DNA from: Devosia nanyangense | GTDB taxonomy: Bacteria; Pseudomonadota; Alphaproteobacteria; Rhizobiales; Devosiaceae | Direction of reading: 5' to 3' | Assembly (NCBI GenBank): GCA_016213505.1 | Contig: JACRAF010000022.1 | Span: 62,001 to 126,000 of the forward strand | DNA: 64,000 bases | Part shown: positions 33,347-42,710 of the stretch, in pieces | Layout: each line of letters starts with the position of its first letter | Numbering within the stretch: position 1 is the first letter of the stretch | Notes under the pieces: generated by a model | What the model was told of the DNA's origin: nothing | The model's input: only the letters and a program-made list of their open reading frames with translations | The model's database searches: none | Made by a program: the position numbers and the translations under genes

Positions 33347-34129
33347 TCAGTCCTTCGCCGCGCCCGGCCCCGGCGTCGCGCCTGGCGGCAGCTTGCCGAG
33401 GATGATCATGCCGAGCACCTCGTCCTTGGTCACGTCCGAGGTATTGACCGAGCCGACGACCTGCGCGTTCTTCATCACGACGATGCGGTCCGACAGATCG
33501 AACACGTCGTGGAGATCGTGGCTGATCAGGAAGATGCCGATGCCGTCGGCCTTCAACTGCTTGATCAGTTCTCCCACCTGCGCAGTCTCCTGCGGGCCGA
33601 GCGCGGCGGTCGGCTCGTCCATGATCAGGATACGGGCGTTGAACAGGATGGCGCGCGCGATCGCGACCGATTGGCGCTGGCCGCCGGAGAGCGCCTTGAC
33701 CGGCTCCTTGTAGCGGCGGAAGTTCGGATTGAGCCGCCCCATCACCTTGCGCGCTTCGGCTTCCATGGCCAGTTCGTCGAGCGTCCTGATCGGCGTGACC
33801 AGTTCGCGGCCGAGGAAGAGGTTGGCCGCCGCGTCGACGTTATCGGCGAGGGCCAGCGTCTGGTAGATCGTCTCGATGCCATACTGCTTGGCGTCGCGCG
33901 GATTGTTGATCGCGGCTTCCTGACCATCGATCAGGATGCGGCCGGCATCGCGCTTGTACGCACCGGACAGGATCTTCATGAAGCACGATTTCCCGGCGCC
34001 GTTGTGCCCCACCAGACCGACGACCTCGCCGGGATAGAGTTCGATGTGGGCGTTTTCGACCGCATGCAGGCCGCCGAAGGAAAGCGAGATGTCGTCCATC
34101 TCAACGAGCGGTGTTCTTTTATCGAGCAT
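33347..34129 (-). CDS. Sugar ABC transporter ATP-binding protein, single-domain type
   Basis: 260 residues with one nucleotide-binding domain: Walker [11 protein letters not shown]-loop in [12 protein letters not shown], signature ALSGGQRQ, Walker [13 protein letters not shown] and H-loop SHDLHDV. Sugar importers of the CUT2 class usually have a two-domain ATPase of about 500 residues; this is the short FrcA-like form and probably works as a homodimer. It is last in the xylFH-ATPase operon, ten bases after the permease gene. Pentose or related sugar import is inferred from the binding protein. Confidence 0.85.
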   Translation of the reverse strand: MLDKRTPLVEMDDISLSFGGLHAVENAHIELYPGEVVGLVGHNGAGKSCFMKILSGAYKRDAGRILIDGQEAAINNPRDAKQYGIETIYQTLALADNVDAAANLFLGRELVTPIRTLDELAMEAEARKVMGRLNPNFRRYKEPVKALSGGQRQSVAIARAILFNARILIMDEPTAALGPQETAQVGELIKQLKADGIGIFLISHDLHDVFDLSDRIVVMKNAQVVGSVNTSDVTKDEVLGMIILGKLPPGATPGPGAAKD

Positions 34130-34139
34130 GATGGCGATC

Positions 34140-35474
34140 CTATTTGGCCCGGCGGCGATAGATCGAGTCGAGCCAGACCGCGAAGACCAGCACGGTGCCG
34201 ACGACGATGGACTGCATCGGGCTTTCGATGCCGATCAGCACCATGCCCGATTGCAGCGACTGCATGACCACGGCGCCGATCATGGCGCCGACGATCGTCC
34301 CGATGCCGCCGGCGAATGACGTCCCGCCGATCACGGCCGCCGCGATCACGTACAGTTCCTGCTGGATGCCGAGCCCGTTGGTCGAGGCGTTGAGCCTGGC
34401 GATGCCGATGGCGGCGGACAGGCCGGCCAGTGCCCCCATCAGCATGAACACGCGAACCAGTACCCACTTGGTGCGGATGCCGGCGAGTTCAGCCGCCTCG
34501 GGATTGCCGCCGATCGCGTAGACGTAGCGTCCAAAGCGCATCCTGTTGGCCATGAAGGTGACGACGACGCCCGCTCCCAATGCGATGAGCACCGGGATGG
34601 CGACGCCCGTCGAGATGAACAGTCCCTCCGGCGGGATGGTCACGTTGTGAGCTTTGGCCCACGCCTGCGCGACGCCCTTCGGCCACGGATAGGAATTGGC
34701 GACCCACACCGCGCCAATGGCGATGGCGCAGCCAATGGCCGTGAGCAGCGCTTCGGCCCACACCGGGCGCAGCGGGAAATTGAAGCGGCGGCGCTGCCGG
34801 CGACCCGACAGTACGACGAGCGCGATGCCGACGCAGATCACGGCGCACAGCACCCAGCTCCACAAAGCGCCGATCGACCCCAGGGCGCCGCCGCCCATGA
34901 GCTGGAATGTCTGGTCCATGGGCGCGATGGTGCGCCCCGAGGCGACCCACCAGGCGGCGCCGCGCCACACCAGGTAGCCGCCCAGGGTCACGATGAAGGC
35001 CGGGACCTCGAGGAACGCGATGATCGCGCCCTGGAGGCCACCGATGAGCGCGCCCAGAGCAATGCCGGCGAGCAGCGCGATGATCCAGATCGCCGGATGG
35101 CTGAAACCGAGATAGTCCGGCAGGATCTCGGCCTGCAGCACGCCCATGACCATGCCGACAAAGCCGACGATCGAGCCCACAGAAAGATCGATGTTCCGGG
35201 TGACGATGATCAGCACCATGCCGGTCGCCATCACCGCGACCTCGGAGGTCTGCACCGACAGGTTCCAGAGATTGCGCGGGGTCATGAACAGACCGGTGGA
35301 CAGCGAATAGGTCGGGCTGGAGAGAATGTGAAAGCCGACCCAGATGATCAGCAGGGCGCCGATCATGCCGATCAAACGGACATCCAGTTCCGTCGCCGCA
35401 AGAAAACGCTGCCAGGGATTGCCGCCCCTCTGTTCGCTCCGTGTGACCGACGCAACCGTCTGCTGGTCTGCCAT
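34140..35474 (-). CDS. xylH: Sugar ABC transporter permease, XylH-like
   Basis: 444 residues with about 10 or more membrane segments. CUT2 permease hallmarks: [65 protein letters not shown] and [14 protein letters not shown], split by a long central insert (about 240-310) typical of XylH. ATG 35474 follows GGAG by eight bases. It forms the membrane pore with the ATPase encoded ten bases downstream. The family transports xylose; other pentoses are possible. Confidence 0.87.
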   Translation of the reverse strand: MADQQTVASVTRSEQRGGNPWQRFLAATELDVRLIGMIGALLIIWVGFHILSSPTYSLSTGLFMTPRNLWNLSVQTSEVAVMATGMVLIIVTRNIDLSVGSIVGFVGMVMGVLQAEILPDYLGFSHPAIWIIALLAGIALGALIGGLQGAIIAFLEVPAFIVTLGGYLVWRGAAWWVASGRTIAPMDQTFQLMGGGALGSIGALWSWVLCAVICVGIALVVLSGRRQRRRFNFPLRPVWAEALLTAIGCAIAIGAVWVANSYPWPKGVAQAWAKAHNVTIPPEGLFISTGVAIPVLIALGAGVVVTFMANRMRFGRYVYAIGGNPEAAELAGIRTKWVLVRVFMLMGALAGLSAAIGIARLNASTNGLGIQQELYVIAAAVIGGTSFAGGIGTIVGAMIGAVVMQSLQSGMVLIGIESPMQSIVVGTVLVFAVWLDSIYRRRAK

Positions 35475-35594
35475 TATCTCGTCTCCCCCAATCACGACGT
35501 CCCGCTCGGCCGGCACCAACCGGCCGTGGGATCTACCTGTTGAAAGTGCCGCAGCACGCCGGCCGCGGCACTTCCGTACTCGTGGATACCGGAC

Positions 35595-36632
35595 TTAGCC
35601 GCAGACGGCGACTTTACCCGCCGGGACGCCCTGGCAGACTTCTTCCTTGGTGATCCAGCCCGCGTCGATGACGACGTTGAGGTTGTCGGCAGTGATCGGG
35701 ACGGGCGCGAGGAACACGGAGTTCATCGGCACCTTCTTGGGACCGCCGTCGAACATCACGGCGCCCTCGACCTTGTCGAGCGCGGTGCCGTTGGCAAGCG
35801 CGATGGCGACGGCCGCGGCCTGCTTGCCCAGTTCGCGCGCGTCCTTCCAGACCGAGACGGTCTGGGTGCCGAGCGCAACGCGGTTCAGCGCGGCGTGGTC
35901 ACCGTCCTGGCCGGAGACCGGAACCTGGCCGGCAAGGCCCTGCGCGGTCAGCGCGGCAACGACACCGCCGGCCATGCCGTCGTTCTCGGAGAGAACGGCC
36001 TGGACGTCGTTGTTGTTCTTGGTCAGGAACTGCTCCATTTCCTTCTGGGCGTTCGCCGGATCCCAGTTGTCGGTGTACGATTCGCCGACGATCTTGATGT
36101 CGCCGCTCTTCACTGCGTCGCCGATGATCTCTTCCATGCCGGAGCGGAGGAAGTCGGCGTTCGGGTCCGCCGAGTTGCCCTTGATGATGACGTAGTTGCC
36201 CTTCGGCACGACCTTGACCACGGCCTGAGCCTGGAGCCGGCCGACTTCCTTGTTGTCGAAGGTGATGTAGAAGGCCTGCGGGTTCTCGATCAGGCGGTCA
36301 TAGCCGATGACCGGGATGCCCTCGTCGACGGCTTTCTGCACCGCCGGCTGGATCGCATCGGTGTCCTGCGCCAGAACGATCAGGGCGTTGGCGCCCTGCG
36401 AGATCAGGTTCTCGATGTCGGTGAGCTGTTTGGTGGCCGACGACTGGGCGTCGGTCGAGATGTACTTGACGCCGGCGGCGTCGAGCACGGCCTTCATCGC
36501 CGCCTCGTCGGTCTTCCAGCGCTCTTCCTGGAAGTTGTTCCACGACACGCCGACCACGAGTTCGGCTGCGTAGGCAGCACCCACGCTCAGAAAAGCGGTC
36601 GCACCCAGCAGGACCGCTGCAAGCTTCTTCAT
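35595..36632 (-). CDS. xylF: Sugar ABC transporter substrate-binding protein, XylF-like
   Basis: 345 residues with a signal peptide ([20 protein letters not shown], then YAA) and a periplasmic-binding type 1 fold. XylF features: [79 protein letters not shown] and [10 protein letters not shown]. It delivers the sugar to XylH. GGGAGG lies just upstream of the ATG. First gene of its operon, divergent from a ROK regulator. Two Cys near the C-terminus may form a disulphide. Confidence 0.88.
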   Translation of the reverse strand: MKKLAAVLLGATAFLSVGAAYAAELVVGVSWNNFQEERWKTDEAAMKAVLDAAGVKYISTDAQSSATKQLTDIENLISQGANALIVLAQDTDAIQPAVQKAVDEGIPVIGYDRLIENPQAFYITFDNKEVGRLQAQAVVKVVPKGNYVIIKGNSADPNADFLRSGMEEIIGDAVKSGDIKIVGESYTDNWDPANAQKEMEQFLTKNNNDVQAVLSENDGMAGGVVAALTAQGLAGQVPVSGQDGDHAALNRVALGTQTVSVWKDARELGKQAAAVAIALANGTALDKVEGAVMFDGGPKKVPMNSVFLAPVPITADNLNVVIDAGWITKEEVCQGVPAGKVAVCG

Positions 36633-36702
36633 GACTATCCTCCCACGGCGGAAAACACCGCCCGATGAATGGCAGGCCGCCTCCGGCTGCCCGCCGCGAG
36701 CA

Positions 36703-36725
36703 TTATTTTCAGTGCTCGAAAAAAG
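36703..36725. promoter_or_regulatory. AT-rich dyad, candidate ROK operator
   Basis: In the xylF/ROK divergent gap, TTATTTTC and CGAAAAAAG flank AGTGCT as an imperfect dyad (TTTTC...GAAAA core), overlapping a second dyad CGAGCA/TGCTCG at 36697-36718. ROK repressors such as NagC and XylR often bind AT-rich arms around a C/G centre. The site is about 70 bp upstream of xylF and 110 bp upstream of the ROK gene. Confidence 0.4.
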
Positions 36726-36835
36726 GAATTGGCACGGCGTTCCGACCTGTGTCAACTTCAAAAGCGTGATCTACGTGCCCGGCGGAACACCTGTCCAAGG
36801 CGGACAGACTTCCGGCTGCCGGGGGGAGGGTTTTT

Positions 36836-38065
36836 GTGCGTTCAGTCGCCGATGCGGACTCCGTCCGCCGGCAGAATCGCGGCCTTGTTCTGTCGACGCT
36901 GCGGCGGCTCGGACCGATGTCGCGCACCCAGCTGGCCAGTGCCACGGGCCTGAGCCATGCCTCGATCAGCGCCATCGGCGGCGAACTGATCGGCCAGGCC
37001 ATCCTGATCGACGGCGACGCCCCTCCCGCCGCCGGACTGCGGGGGCGGCCGGCGGTGGAGGTCAGGTTCAACCGACACATCTGCCACGCCGTGATCGTCG
37101 AGATCGACGTCAACCGGGTGCGCTCGACGCTGATCGACTATGCAGGAACGCTCGTCGATCGAACCGAGATCCCGGTGACGCCCGAGTTGTTCGCGGCAGC
37201 GCGTCCCGGCGCCATCATCGTCGAGCGCATCCGCCAGCTCGAACAGCGCAATCCCGATGAGATGAAGACCCTCAAGATCATCGCGATCTCAGTGCAGGGC
37301 ATCCTCGATCGCGCCGGCGACGGCCTCAAATGGTCGCCGATCAACCACATGAGCGGCGAGAGCCTGGTGACTCCCATTCGCGAGGCGTTCGGCGTCGCCA
37401 CGACGCTTCACAAGCGCGGACGACTGCTCGCCGACGGCGCCCGCCTGCTCTATCCCGAGCTCGGCGATCAGCCGATCGCGGCAGTGTTCATCGGCTCGAC
37501 CGTGGCGATGGGGATGAGCATGCCCGGGCGCGGCGCAGCGAGCGATTCCGGCGCCACCGAGTTCGGCCACATGAACCACCTGCCGGACGGTGCACGCTGC
37601 CGCTGCGGCCAGAGAGGCTGCATCGAGGCCTATGCTGCCGACTATGGCGTGCTGCGCAGCGCCTACGGCGTTCCCGACCAGGTGCCGCCAGCCGCAACCG
37701 TGCCCGCGGCCGCCTACCAGGAGCTCGTCCACCTCGCCCAGACGGGCCGCCGCAATGCCATCCACGCCTTCAACCTGGCCGGCCGCGCCATTGGCTTCGG
37801 CCTCAGCCGGCTGATGACGATCTCCCCGCCCGGACATATCCTCATCACCGGGCCGGGCGCCGGCGCCTTCGAGCTTATGCGCGCCGAAATCGAGTCGGCG
37901 CTCCGCGACTGCCTGGTCAGCCGCGTCAACGGCCCGCCGACAATCACCGTCCACCACGACGAGCGCGAGCCGATCTTCCAGGGCATGCTGATGGGCACGC
38001 TCGACGCTCTCGACCGGACCTACTTCGCCACGGTCAGCGACAACGGCATCGCCAGGGTTCGCTAG
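36836..38065 (+). CDS. ROK-family transcriptional regulator (XylR/NagC type)
   Basis: 409 residues. An N-terminal winged helix-turn-helix (MSRTQLASATGLSHASISAI, about residues 28-48) precedes a ROK kinase-like domain with the zinc motif CRCGQRGCIEAY and the preceding H in ATEFGHMNH. The glycine-rich phosphate site of true sugar kinases is poorly kept, as expected for a regulator. Start is GTG at 36836 with GGGAGGG five bases upstream. Divergent from the xylose-type transporter, it most likely represses it until sugar binds. Confidence 0.85.
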   Translation: MRSVADADSVRRQNRGLVLSTLRRLGPMSRTQLASATGLSHASISAIGGELIGQAILIDGDAPPAAGLRGRPAVEVRFNRHICHAVIVEIDVNRVRSTLIDYAGTLVDRTEIPVTPELFAAARPGAIIVERIRQLEQRNPDEMKTLKIIAISVQGILDRAGDGLKWSPINHMSGESLVTPIREAFGVATTLHKRGRLLADGARLLYPELGDQPIAAVFIGSTVAMGMSMPGRGAASDSGATEFGHMNHLPDGARCRCGQRGCIEAYAADYGVLRSAYGVPDQVPPAATVPAAAYQELVHLAQTGRRNAIHAFNLAGRAIGFGLSRLMTISPPGHILITGPGAGAFELMRAEIESALRDCLVSRVNGPPTITVHHDEREPIFQGMLMGTLDALDRTYFATVSDNGIARVR

Positions 38066-38093
38066 ACGCAAGCGACCACCGGCGCCCTCCCCC

Positions 38094-39698
38094 TCACCCC
38101 GGCAGCCAGACCCGCGCAGCCCTGTCGCGCTCGAGCACGTAGAAGCTTCCGGCCGCGAGCGGCAGCCACTCACCCGCCGTGCCATCCGGCCAGGTGACGC
38201 GGATATCAACGGCGGCGGCATCGCCGAGGCCGAAATGCCACCAGCCGATCTGCCCGCTGACGTGACCGCCGCCGAGCGTGATCTCGCGGCGCGTTACGGT
38301 CGAGCCGATCCGGACTTCGACCGCCGCGCCGATGGCATCACGGTTGACGCCGGGCTGCTGCAGTCGCAGCTCGATCCAATGCCTGGGATCGGGCGTGGTG
38401 TTCCGCCACAGCTGCGCGGCCTGCCGGCGATGCACGACCACCAGATCGAGCAGTCCATCGAGGTTGAAGTCGGTCACCTCTGCACCGCGCGACACGCCCA
38501 TGCTGGCGATGCCGGCCGCCTCCCCGACTTCGGTGAACTTGCCGTCGGTTGACTGCAGCAGGAGGTTGTTGGGATCGTTGGCAGCGAAATCCGGCATCTG
38601 GTCGACATTGCCCTTGGCGATGAACAGGTCCATCAGGCCGTCATTGTTCACGTCCTCGAACTGGGCGTGCCAGGCGGTGCTCGGCCGCACGTCGCCGCCG
38701 GTGTAGGGGCGCTGTGCGATGACACCGCGGGGAAAGGCAATGTCCTTGTAGTCCGCCTTCAGCGGACTGTCCGGCGTCGCGCTGGCCAGTGTTTGCAGCT
38801 TGTTGTCGGCCATGCTGGTGACGAAGTAATCGGGATAGCCGTCGCCGGTCACATCCGCGCTGGCGATGCCCATGCCCCAAATGCGCAGGTTCTTCCAGCC
38901 GTCCTTGTCGGTGTAGAGCGCCGGCGGTTGTCCGGCATCGAGCCGCCAGAGCTGCTCCTGCCCGCCCCGGTAGTATTCGCGGTCGTTGGCGATGCGCAGG
39001 CCCGGCGTGCCCGAGCGGTTCCAATCGGTGAACAGCATCGAGAGAGCGCAGTAGCTGGGCCTCAGCGGGACGGGGGCATCGAAGCCCTTGCCGTCAGCCC
39101 GAGGGCGCTCCAGCCAGTTGTCGGTGCACGAACCCCAGGGCTCGATCTCCTGCGAGCGGTCGATGTAGCTGCCGAGCGCCAAGGTCGGCCAGGTGGCGCC
39201 GCGCTCCCACGTCGCGGCAAACGCCGTCCACCACGCGTCGCCGCCATTGAAGCCCCAGGCCTCGTTGGCCCGCTCGAACCTACAGGCGCCGAGACCGCGC
39301 ATGGCGACGCTCTCGCCGACCCGCAGCAGCACGACGTCCTCGATGCCGTCGCTGTCGATGTCGAGCGGATAGGCGCCGGTCACCGCGTCGAGCTCGAGGC
39401 CGCTGGTCACTTCGGCGAACTTCAGAGCGCCGCCTTGCGTGCTCTGGTTCAGGTAGAACTTCGCCGGCGCCTCGCCCCCGGCCAGCAGCATGTCAAGGAA
39501 ACCGTCGCCGCTGCAGTCGAAGGTCGCGACGCCGCCGCCCACCATGTACTGCCACTCGCCGGCATAGACGCTGTCGATGCCGGCGTTTGCCGTTTCGTCG
39601 ACGAATGTCGGAACCACCTGCGCCTGTGCGGTAGCCGCTTGCGCGAGACCGGCGAACGCCAGAGTGATCGCCGCAAGGCGTGGAGACGTGTCACGCAT
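38094..39698 (-). CDS. Exported CRTAC1-type FG-GAP/ASPIC-UnbV repeat protein
   Basis: 534 residues with a signal peptide (cleavage near ATAQAQ, residue 26). Repeated calcium-type loops mark an FG-GAP/VCBS beta-propeller: DIDSDGIEDVV, DVTGDGYPDYF, DVNNDGLMDLF and DFNLDGLLDLV. The C-terminus is an ASPIC/UnbV domain (IGAAVEVRIGSTVTRREITL, GLGDAAAVDIRVTWPDG). Function of this family is unclear; binding of sugars, ions or partner enzymes is proposed. It follows the haloperoxidase-like gene by two bases and is likely co-translated with it. Confidence 0.82.
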   Translation of the reverse strand: MRDTSPRLAAITLAFAGLAQAATAQAQVVPTFVDETANAGIDSVYAGEWQYMVGGGVATFDCSGDGFLDMLLAGGEAPAKFYLNQSTQGGALKFAEVTSGLELDAVTGAYPLDIDSDGIEDVVLLRVGESVAMRGLGACRFERANEAWGFNGGDAWWTAFAATWERGATWPTLALGSYIDRSQEIEPWGSCTDNWLERPRADGKGFDAPVPLRPSYCALSMLFTDWNRSGTPGLRIANDREYYRGGQEQLWRLDAGQPPALYTDKDGWKNLRIWGMGIASADVTGDGYPDYFVTSMADNKLQTLASATPDSPLKADYKDIAFPRGVIAQRPYTGGDVRPSTAWHAQFEDVNNDGLMDLFIAKGNVDQMPDFAANDPNNLLLQSTDGKFTEVGEAAGIASMGVSRGAEVTDFNLDGLLDLVVVHRRQAAQLWRNTTPDPRHWIELRLQQPGVNRDAIGAAVEVRIGSTVTRREITLGGGHVSGQIGWWHFGLGDAAAVDIRVTWPDGTAGEWLPLAAGSFYVLERDRAARVWLPG

Positions 39699-39700
39699 GG

Positions 39701-41014
39701 CTATCTCCAGGTCCTGAGCGCGATGGTGTAGGCGCCGATGCAGCGCCCCTGGTCGAGGCCGCGCTCGATGGCGGCGCGAAAGTGGATGCCGCCATAGAGC
39801 CGGGAGATTCCCGCTTCGTTGGCTGCGGCCCAGAAGCTGGCAAAACTGCGCGGCTTCAGGCCGTCCGCCTCGTCGGTCGCATCGTCGAAGGCGAAGTCGT
39901 CACCGAGCAGACTGGTGAGAACGGTGGCTGCCGCGCCTGACTGGGTGCTGTGGCCGCTCGGATACTCCGGGAATGGCGGCGTGATGAGCAGGCTCTCCCA
40001 TTTCGGGTCGATCAGCCGGCGGATATAGGTCACCGGCCGGACCAGGTCGTAGACGAACTTCGCGTTCCAGCAGCCGATGAACGCATCGGCCTCGGCGATG
40101 CCCAGGCGCGCCAGGATATCGACGCTCTTTTCGAGCCCGATCCGGTCGCGATCGATGATCTGCATCCCGATCGACAGCCAGTGGCCGGGCGGCGTCACCG
40201 ACAGCATCGCATCGTCCGCCCAGAAGCGCGCGATGGCCCGCTGCTCGGGGCTCAGATTGTTCTTGGTCTCGTAGGTCTCGAGCGCCTGCGTATAGAATTC
40301 GGAGGCGGGATCCTCGCTGTAGTCGAGCGGCGCCGGCAGCGGACAGGTCGCGCCTGTCGGCATAGCGAAGGTCCGGTTCGTGCCCCAGCCGGGCAACAAC
40401 GGAAACTGCTGCTGGACGATGGCGCTGGTCGGGACCCAGTGGGCCGGACCGGATGTCAACGCGTACTCCGCGGGAAAGCCCATGTTCTCGACGACCGCGC
40501 CGCCGTCGCCTTTGGACCAGTCGAGAATGTGGGCAGCGATCGCCTGGCCATAGGCTTCACTCCGCGTGACCACGTCGGCGGCGAGGCCGCCCGCTGCCTC
40601 GGCGTGCAGCTTCGCCTCGAGCGCGTCCATGGCGCGATGGCCGGTCGGACCGGTGTTCTCGAACAGGCTGTGCACGGTTGCGGCGAGCGCCGTGTCGAGG
40701 ACGACGGCCTCGTCGTAGGTCTGCCCGGCCTCGCGCTGCGGTCCGGCGGTCAGCCCGTTGAGCTGGCCGGACAGCGTCTGCAGCCTGCTGGAGCCCGAGG
40801 CCACCGCCTCGAACGCCGTGACCCCGAGATAGGCATAGGCGCGGCTGGCAACGGGGGGCGTGTAGGTGGCGGTGTGCCGGGTCAGGCTGAGCGCCATCTT
40901 GTACCAGGCGGTCAGCACCTCCTCGGGCGGCGCTGCAGCGTGCGCCGCCAGCGGCCCGAAACCGGCCAGCACCGCAACGGCAATCGCTGCAGTCAATCGA
41001 CGTATCGGCTTCAT
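39701..41014 (-). CDS. Exported vanadium-dependent haloperoxidase-like PAP2 enzyme
   Basis: 437 residues, signal peptide ending near AAHAAAP. The vanadate/phosphate site of the haloperoxidase/PAP2 superfamily is complete: K-x6-RP in KFVYDLVRPVTYIR, PSGH in EYPSGHSTQSGA and SR-x5-H in SRLYGGIHFRAA. The spacing and long N-terminal helical part fit vanadium haloperoxidases better than PAP2 phosphatases, which usually show HxxxD. It would act in the periplasm or outside, either oxidising halides or hydrolysing phosphate esters. Directly followed by the CRTAC1-type gene. Confidence 0.8.
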   Translation of the reverse strand: MKPIRRLTAAIAVAVLAGFGPLAAHAAAPPEEVLTAWYKMALSLTRHTATYTPPVASRAYAYLGVTAFEAVASGSSRLQTLSGQLNGLTAGPQREAGQTYDEAVVLDTALAATVHSLFENTGPTGHRAMDALEAKLHAEAAGGLAADVVTRSEAYGQAIAAHILDWSKGDGGAVVENMGFPAEYALTSGPAHWVPTSAIVQQQFPLLPGWGTNRTFAMPTGATCPLPAPLDYSEDPASEFYTQALETYETKNNLSPEQRAIARFWADDAMLSVTPPGHWLSIGMQIIDRDRIGLEKSVDILARLGIAEADAFIGCWNAKFVYDLVRPVTYIRRLIDPKWESLLITPPFPEYPSGHSTQSGAAATVLTSLLGDDFAFDDATDEADGLKPRSFASFWAAANEAGISRLYGGIHFRAAIERGLDQGRCIGAYTIALRTWR

Positions 41015-41099
41015 CGTCCCCCCGGCTCATTCTTTTTTTTCAGGCCGTGAAGGAATACAAGCACACCTCGCCCGTCCCAGGCAAATTCTGGCGCGCGCT

Positions 41100-41936
41100 C
41101 TATCGCGGGCTGAGGATTCTGCCGTGCGTCACGTCGATCCGCAGCCCGTCATAAGCCGGACGCACATTGCCGGGCGTCGTCGCATCGGTCTGAGCATAGT
41201 CGAGATCGATGTGGAGGTTGGTGAGCACCGCCTCGCGCGGCTGGAACCGCGCCACCGCTTCGAGGGCCTCGGATAGGCTCAGATGGCTGGGATGCGGGGT
41301 CGGACGCAGCGCGTCGAGGATCCAGACGTCGAGCCCCGACACAACTTCTGCAGACTCGTCGGGAATGCCGCTCAGGTCGCAAGAATAGGCGAACTTTCCA
41401 ATCCGGAAACCAAGTGAGAAAATCTCGCCATGGTCCTGCCGGAACGGCAGAATCTCGATGTCGCCACCTGGACCGGAGATGCTCAGCGGCTCGGCAGCGA
41501 CGATCAGATTCTGGTTGAGGATGGGCGGGTACGTGCTGCCCGGCGGCGCGGTGAAGCAATAGGCAAAGCTCTGCACGATGCGCTGCCCGGCCTCGTGGCT
41601 GAAGTAGACCTCGATGCGCCGGTGGCTGTTGAGCGCCAGCACCCGCAAATCGTCGATGCCGTGCGTGTGGTCGGCGTGCTCGTGGGTGTAGAGCACCGCG
41701 TCGACACGATCGACGGCGGCGGCCAGCAACTGCTCGCGGAGGTCGCAGCCGGTGTCGATGAGGACCCGCGTCGGCTCGCTGTCGCCGGTGCGGCCCTCGA
41801 TCAGCAGCGAGCACCGGGTGCGGCGGTTCTTCGGATTGGCGGGGTCGCAGACGCCCCAATTGCCGCCGATACGGGGCACGCCGCCGGACGAGCCGCAGCC
41901 CAGGACGATGGCGGTGATCTCGGTCGCGGCGGCCAT
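41100..41936 (-). CDS. Metallo-beta-lactamase fold hydrolase (PhnP-like)
   Basis: 278 residues with LGCGSSGGVPRIGG at the start, the metal motif HEHADHTHGIDDLR, a second His in FRQDHG and Asp in YSCDLSGIP. This matches the PhnP/tRNase Z-like phosphodiesterase branch often placed after tatD in Rhizobiales. It may cleave cyclic phosphodiesters. ATG 41936 overlaps the tatD stop by one base (TGATG); last gene of the housekeeping operon. Confidence 0.85.
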   Translation of the reverse strand: MAAATEITAIVLGCGSSGGVPRIGGNWGVCDPANPKNRRTRCSLLIEGRTGDSEPTRVLIDTGCDLREQLLAAAVDRVDAVLYTHEHADHTHGIDDLRVLALNSHRRIEVYFSHEAGQRIVQSFAYCFTAPPGSTYPPILNQNLIVAAEPLSISGPGGDIEILPFRQDHGEIFSLGFRIGKFAYSCDLSGIPDESAEVVSGLDVWILDALRPTPHPSHLSLSEALEAVARFQPREAVLTNLHIDLDYAQTDATTPGNVRPAYDGLRIDVTHGRILSPR

Positions 41937-42709
41937 CAGCGCTTCGCCTTGGCGAACAGGCGGAAGAAGTTGGCGGTGGTCTCGGCGGCGATCTGTTCGA
42001 ACGGCACGCCACGAACATGTGCCAGGTAATCGCCGGTGTGGGTGACGAAGGATGGCTCGTTGGTGTGGCCGCGGTGCGGAACCGGCGCCAGATAGGGCGC
42101 GTCGGTCTCGACCAGGATGCGGTCGGCGGGGGTGAACCCGGCCACTTCGCGGATCGTCTCGGCGTTCTTGAACGTCAGGATGCCTGAGAACGAGACATAC
42201 CCGCCGAGCGCCAGCCCGCGTCGCGCCAGATCGATGCCGGAGGAGAAACAATGCAGCACAAACGGGAAGGCCCCCTTCCCTGTCTCCTCCTCGAGGATCG
42301 AGGCGACATCCTCGTCGGCCGCGCGGGCGTGGATGACCAGCGGCAAGCCGGTCTCCCGCGCCGCCACGATGTGGCGCCGGAAACCGATAGCCTGCGCGGC
42401 GTAGTCGCCTTCGTAGTGATAGTCGAGACCGGCTTCGCCGATGGCGACGCAGCGCGGGTGCGCCGCGAGACGAACCAGGTCGGCCGTCTCGATATGGAGT
42501 TCCTCATGGGCATGGTGCGGGTGCGTGCCGACCGAGCACCACACATCCGGATGCGCCTCGGCAATGGCCACGATGTCGGCGAATTTCTCGACCCGCGTCG
42601 AGATCGTCACTATCCCCGAGACGCCATTCGCCCGCGCACGGGCCAGGACGCCCTCGCGGTCCGCCGCGAGCTCGGGAAAATCGAGGTGGCAGTGCGAGTC
42701 GATCAGCAT
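41936..42709 (-). CDS. tatD: TatD-family metal-dependent deoxyribonuclease
   Basis: 257 residues. TIM-barrel metal ligands are visible: DSHCHLDF at the start, GEAGLDYHY with the bridging Glu, the His of PLVIHARAA, HCFSSG and ETDAPYLAP. The family degrades DNA ends and acts in DNA repair. ATG 42709 follows the metG stop by one base. Order metG-tatD-MBL is conserved in alphaproteobacteria. Confidence 0.93.
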   Translation of the reverse strand: MLIDSHCHLDFPELAADREGVLARARANGVSGIVTISTRVEKFADIVAIAEAHPDVWCSVGTHPHHAHEELHIETADLVRLAAHPRCVAIGEAGLDYHYEGDYAAQAIGFRRHIVAARETGLPLVIHARAADEDVASILEEETGKGAFPFVLHCFSSGIDLARRGLALGGYVSFSGILTFKNAETIREVAGFTPADRILVETDAPYLAPVPHRGHTNEPSFVTHTGDYLAHVRGVPFEQIAAETTANFFRLFAKAKR

Positions 42710-42710
42710 G

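Noticed and set aside
33347..36632. Sugar transporter as part of the steroid regulon
   Set aside because: No dyad module precedes it, it has its own ROK regulator and its binding protein is of the xylose type.
39701..41014. Plain PAP2 phosphatase
   Set aside because: The third motif lacks the usual HxxxD and the protein is much longer than simple PAP2 enzymes; haloperoxidase-like fits better, though activity is untested.
41005..41025. CATCGTCC at the start of the haloperoxidase gene as a ninth dyad
   Set aside because: The CAT is the start codon itself; no opposing arm, TG-N18 spacing or -10 follows, and the gene is outside the island.
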